DNA of 64,000 nucleotides from Mixophyes australis (lineage: Eukaryota; Chordata; Amphibia; Anura; Limnodynastidae). A program made the translations under genes and the position numbers. The stretch spans positions 76,137,369-76,201,368 of the forward strand of contig JAVHZZ010000006.1 of the NCBI GenBank assembly GCA_036250195.1. Direction: 5' to 3'. Of the stretch, positions 63,166-64,000 are shown in pieces. Position 1 is the stretch's first letter. Each line of letters begins with the position of its first letter. The notes beneath the pieces were generated by a model. It was not told where the DNA came from. It searched no databases and saw only the letters and a program-made list of their open reading frames with translations.

Positions 63166-64000
63166 TAGAGATGCTCAGGCTCGGTTCTCCGAGAACCGAG
63201 CCTACCCAAACTTAGAAGATCCAAGTATCGGCTCGGTACTTTCGCGTGCCCTCGGAATTGAAAACGAGGCAAAACGTCATTGTTACGTCATCGGATCTCG
63301 CGAGTTTTTGGATCCTATAACTACCGCCCTCCACAATAATCCAGCGCCATTTCACAGAGAGACACAGAAGTGGTAGTGCGGTTCTTGGCAGTCTCTAGTG
63401 CAGTTGGGCAGCTAAAAAGAAAGAGGAGGAGTAGCAGTGTTCTTCAAAGTCTCCAGTGACATTCTACTGAGTTATAGCTCACACAGAAACAGGAGAGCTC
63501 CTTTGCTAAGTGTTATTGCTGAAATAGAAATAATAGGGATGTCAGTGTTGTTCAAAATCTTCAGTCACATTTTACTGTCTTATCAAAATGGATTCACAGC
63601 AGTACACAGAAGACCAGGAGCACCAAGCAGATGCTGCCACCAGTCATGATGATAGTAATCCCTCTACGTCATCTGCTAAAGCCTATGTTAAAGTGCATAG
63701 TGTTTTTAAATTAGGGAAACAAAAATGTAAATAAAAAGCTTGTACCTTTTTAAAGAAAAAAACACTTCTAAAATAAAGGTGAAAGTTTACTGTAGAGAAA
63801 CATTAAACTGCCAACATGCCATTCTACTCAAAATATTAACAAGCATTGGCCAAAAATCGTGACAGCTCTGTCGTAAACTGAACTACACATTCCACGAAGA
63901 AGGCTTTTACTGGCATTTAGATCAAAGTAGAGAGACTTCTCTAATGGAGGATTCCAGCCGGGATTAAATAGTATTTAGTGATGATGATGTACACACTGAT
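63166..64000 (+). mobile_element. hAT-like element, 5' part (cut by window end)
   Basis: The left end TAGAGATGCTCAGGCTCGGT is followed by an inverted GGTTCTCCGAGAACC, TACTTTCGCGTGCCCTC and GTCATCGGATCTCGCG, matching 56895-57050. Bases from about 63750 onward align with the first bases of the window (shared CATGCCATTCTAC). A small frame 63588-63734 (MDSQQYTEDQEHQADAAT...) opens here and ends after 48 codons; it probably represents the start of an element gene and is broken. Confidence 0.75.
63588..63734 (+). pseudogene. Short frame in the hAT-like element
   Basis: 48 codons, MDSQQYTEDQEHQADAATS to a lysine-rich end (FKLGKQKCK), stop TAA 63732-63734. Acidic/glutamine-rich then basic, with no domain visible. 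It lies about 420 bp inside the left terminal repeat, where the first exon of a transposon gene could start. Inference only. Confidence 0.3.

Overview
The window looks like repeat-rich nuclear DNA of a vertebrate, most likely an anuran amphibian. The reasons are AT-rich intergenic sequence, spliced coding exons with GT-AG borders, and a transposon mix that is typical of frogs: many short hAT-type elements with 8-bp target duplications, a Tc1 copy, a PIF/Harbinger relic, Tx1/L1-like LINEs, a Penelope-like fragment, tRNA-headed SINEs with the HE1/V-SINE type core, and a chromodomain Ty3/gypsy (Tf1/sushi-type) retrotransposon. The species assignment is inference. There is no bacterial operon, CRISPR array or rRNA gene.

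One host protein-coding gene can be reconstructed with good support. Four coding exons on the + strand (28583-28633, 34897-34942, 36255-36449, 44228-44598) join in phase to a 220-residue protein. It has a cysteine-rich N-terminus and a long helical C-terminal half. I do not recognise the family. Its introns carry most of the repeats between 28.6 and 44.2 kb. A possible extra exon lies at 46764-46873.

Layout: 1-1173 is the 3' part of a hAT-like element, and 63166-64000 is the 5' part of a second copy of the same family. 1.3-1.77 kb holds a Helitron-like repeat. 5.1-5.9 kb is a candidate solo LTR. 6.0-9.87 kb is a SINE remnant followed by an L1-like LINE with an inverted 5' end. 12.6-15.3 kb holds relics of Ty3/gypsy LTR and integrase plus two short inverted-repeat elements. 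16.85-18.65 kb is a three-level nest (terminal-inverted-repeat element > Tc1 > SINE-like insert). 18.7-20.66 kb and 23.9-25.37 kb are two related hAT elements with C-rich minisatellites, the second inserted in a decayed PIF/Harbinger Myb-like gene (23.1-26.1 kb). 29.5-32.56 kb is a large GC-rich repeat, itself interrupted by a Penelope-like fragment with a 14-bp target duplication. 33-43.5 kb contains further short DNA transposons, a SINE and a candidate LTR. 49600-55372 is a nearly complete, young Ty3/gypsy element with 768-bp LTRs, a 5-bp duplication (AATAG), gag, protease, reverse transcriptase/RNase H, integrase and chromodomain. 55.4-64 kb holds more hAT elements and a second L1 fragment.

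The main points for follow-up are: the sequence evidence for self-priming in the Ty3/gypsy element (a predicted transcript 5' end complementary to the primer-binding site); nine or more hAT-type insertions whose boundaries can be fixed to the base by 8-bp duplications; the 5'-inverted LINE; the nested insertions; and the unrecognised four-exon gene. Percentages and repeat counts given here were read by eye.
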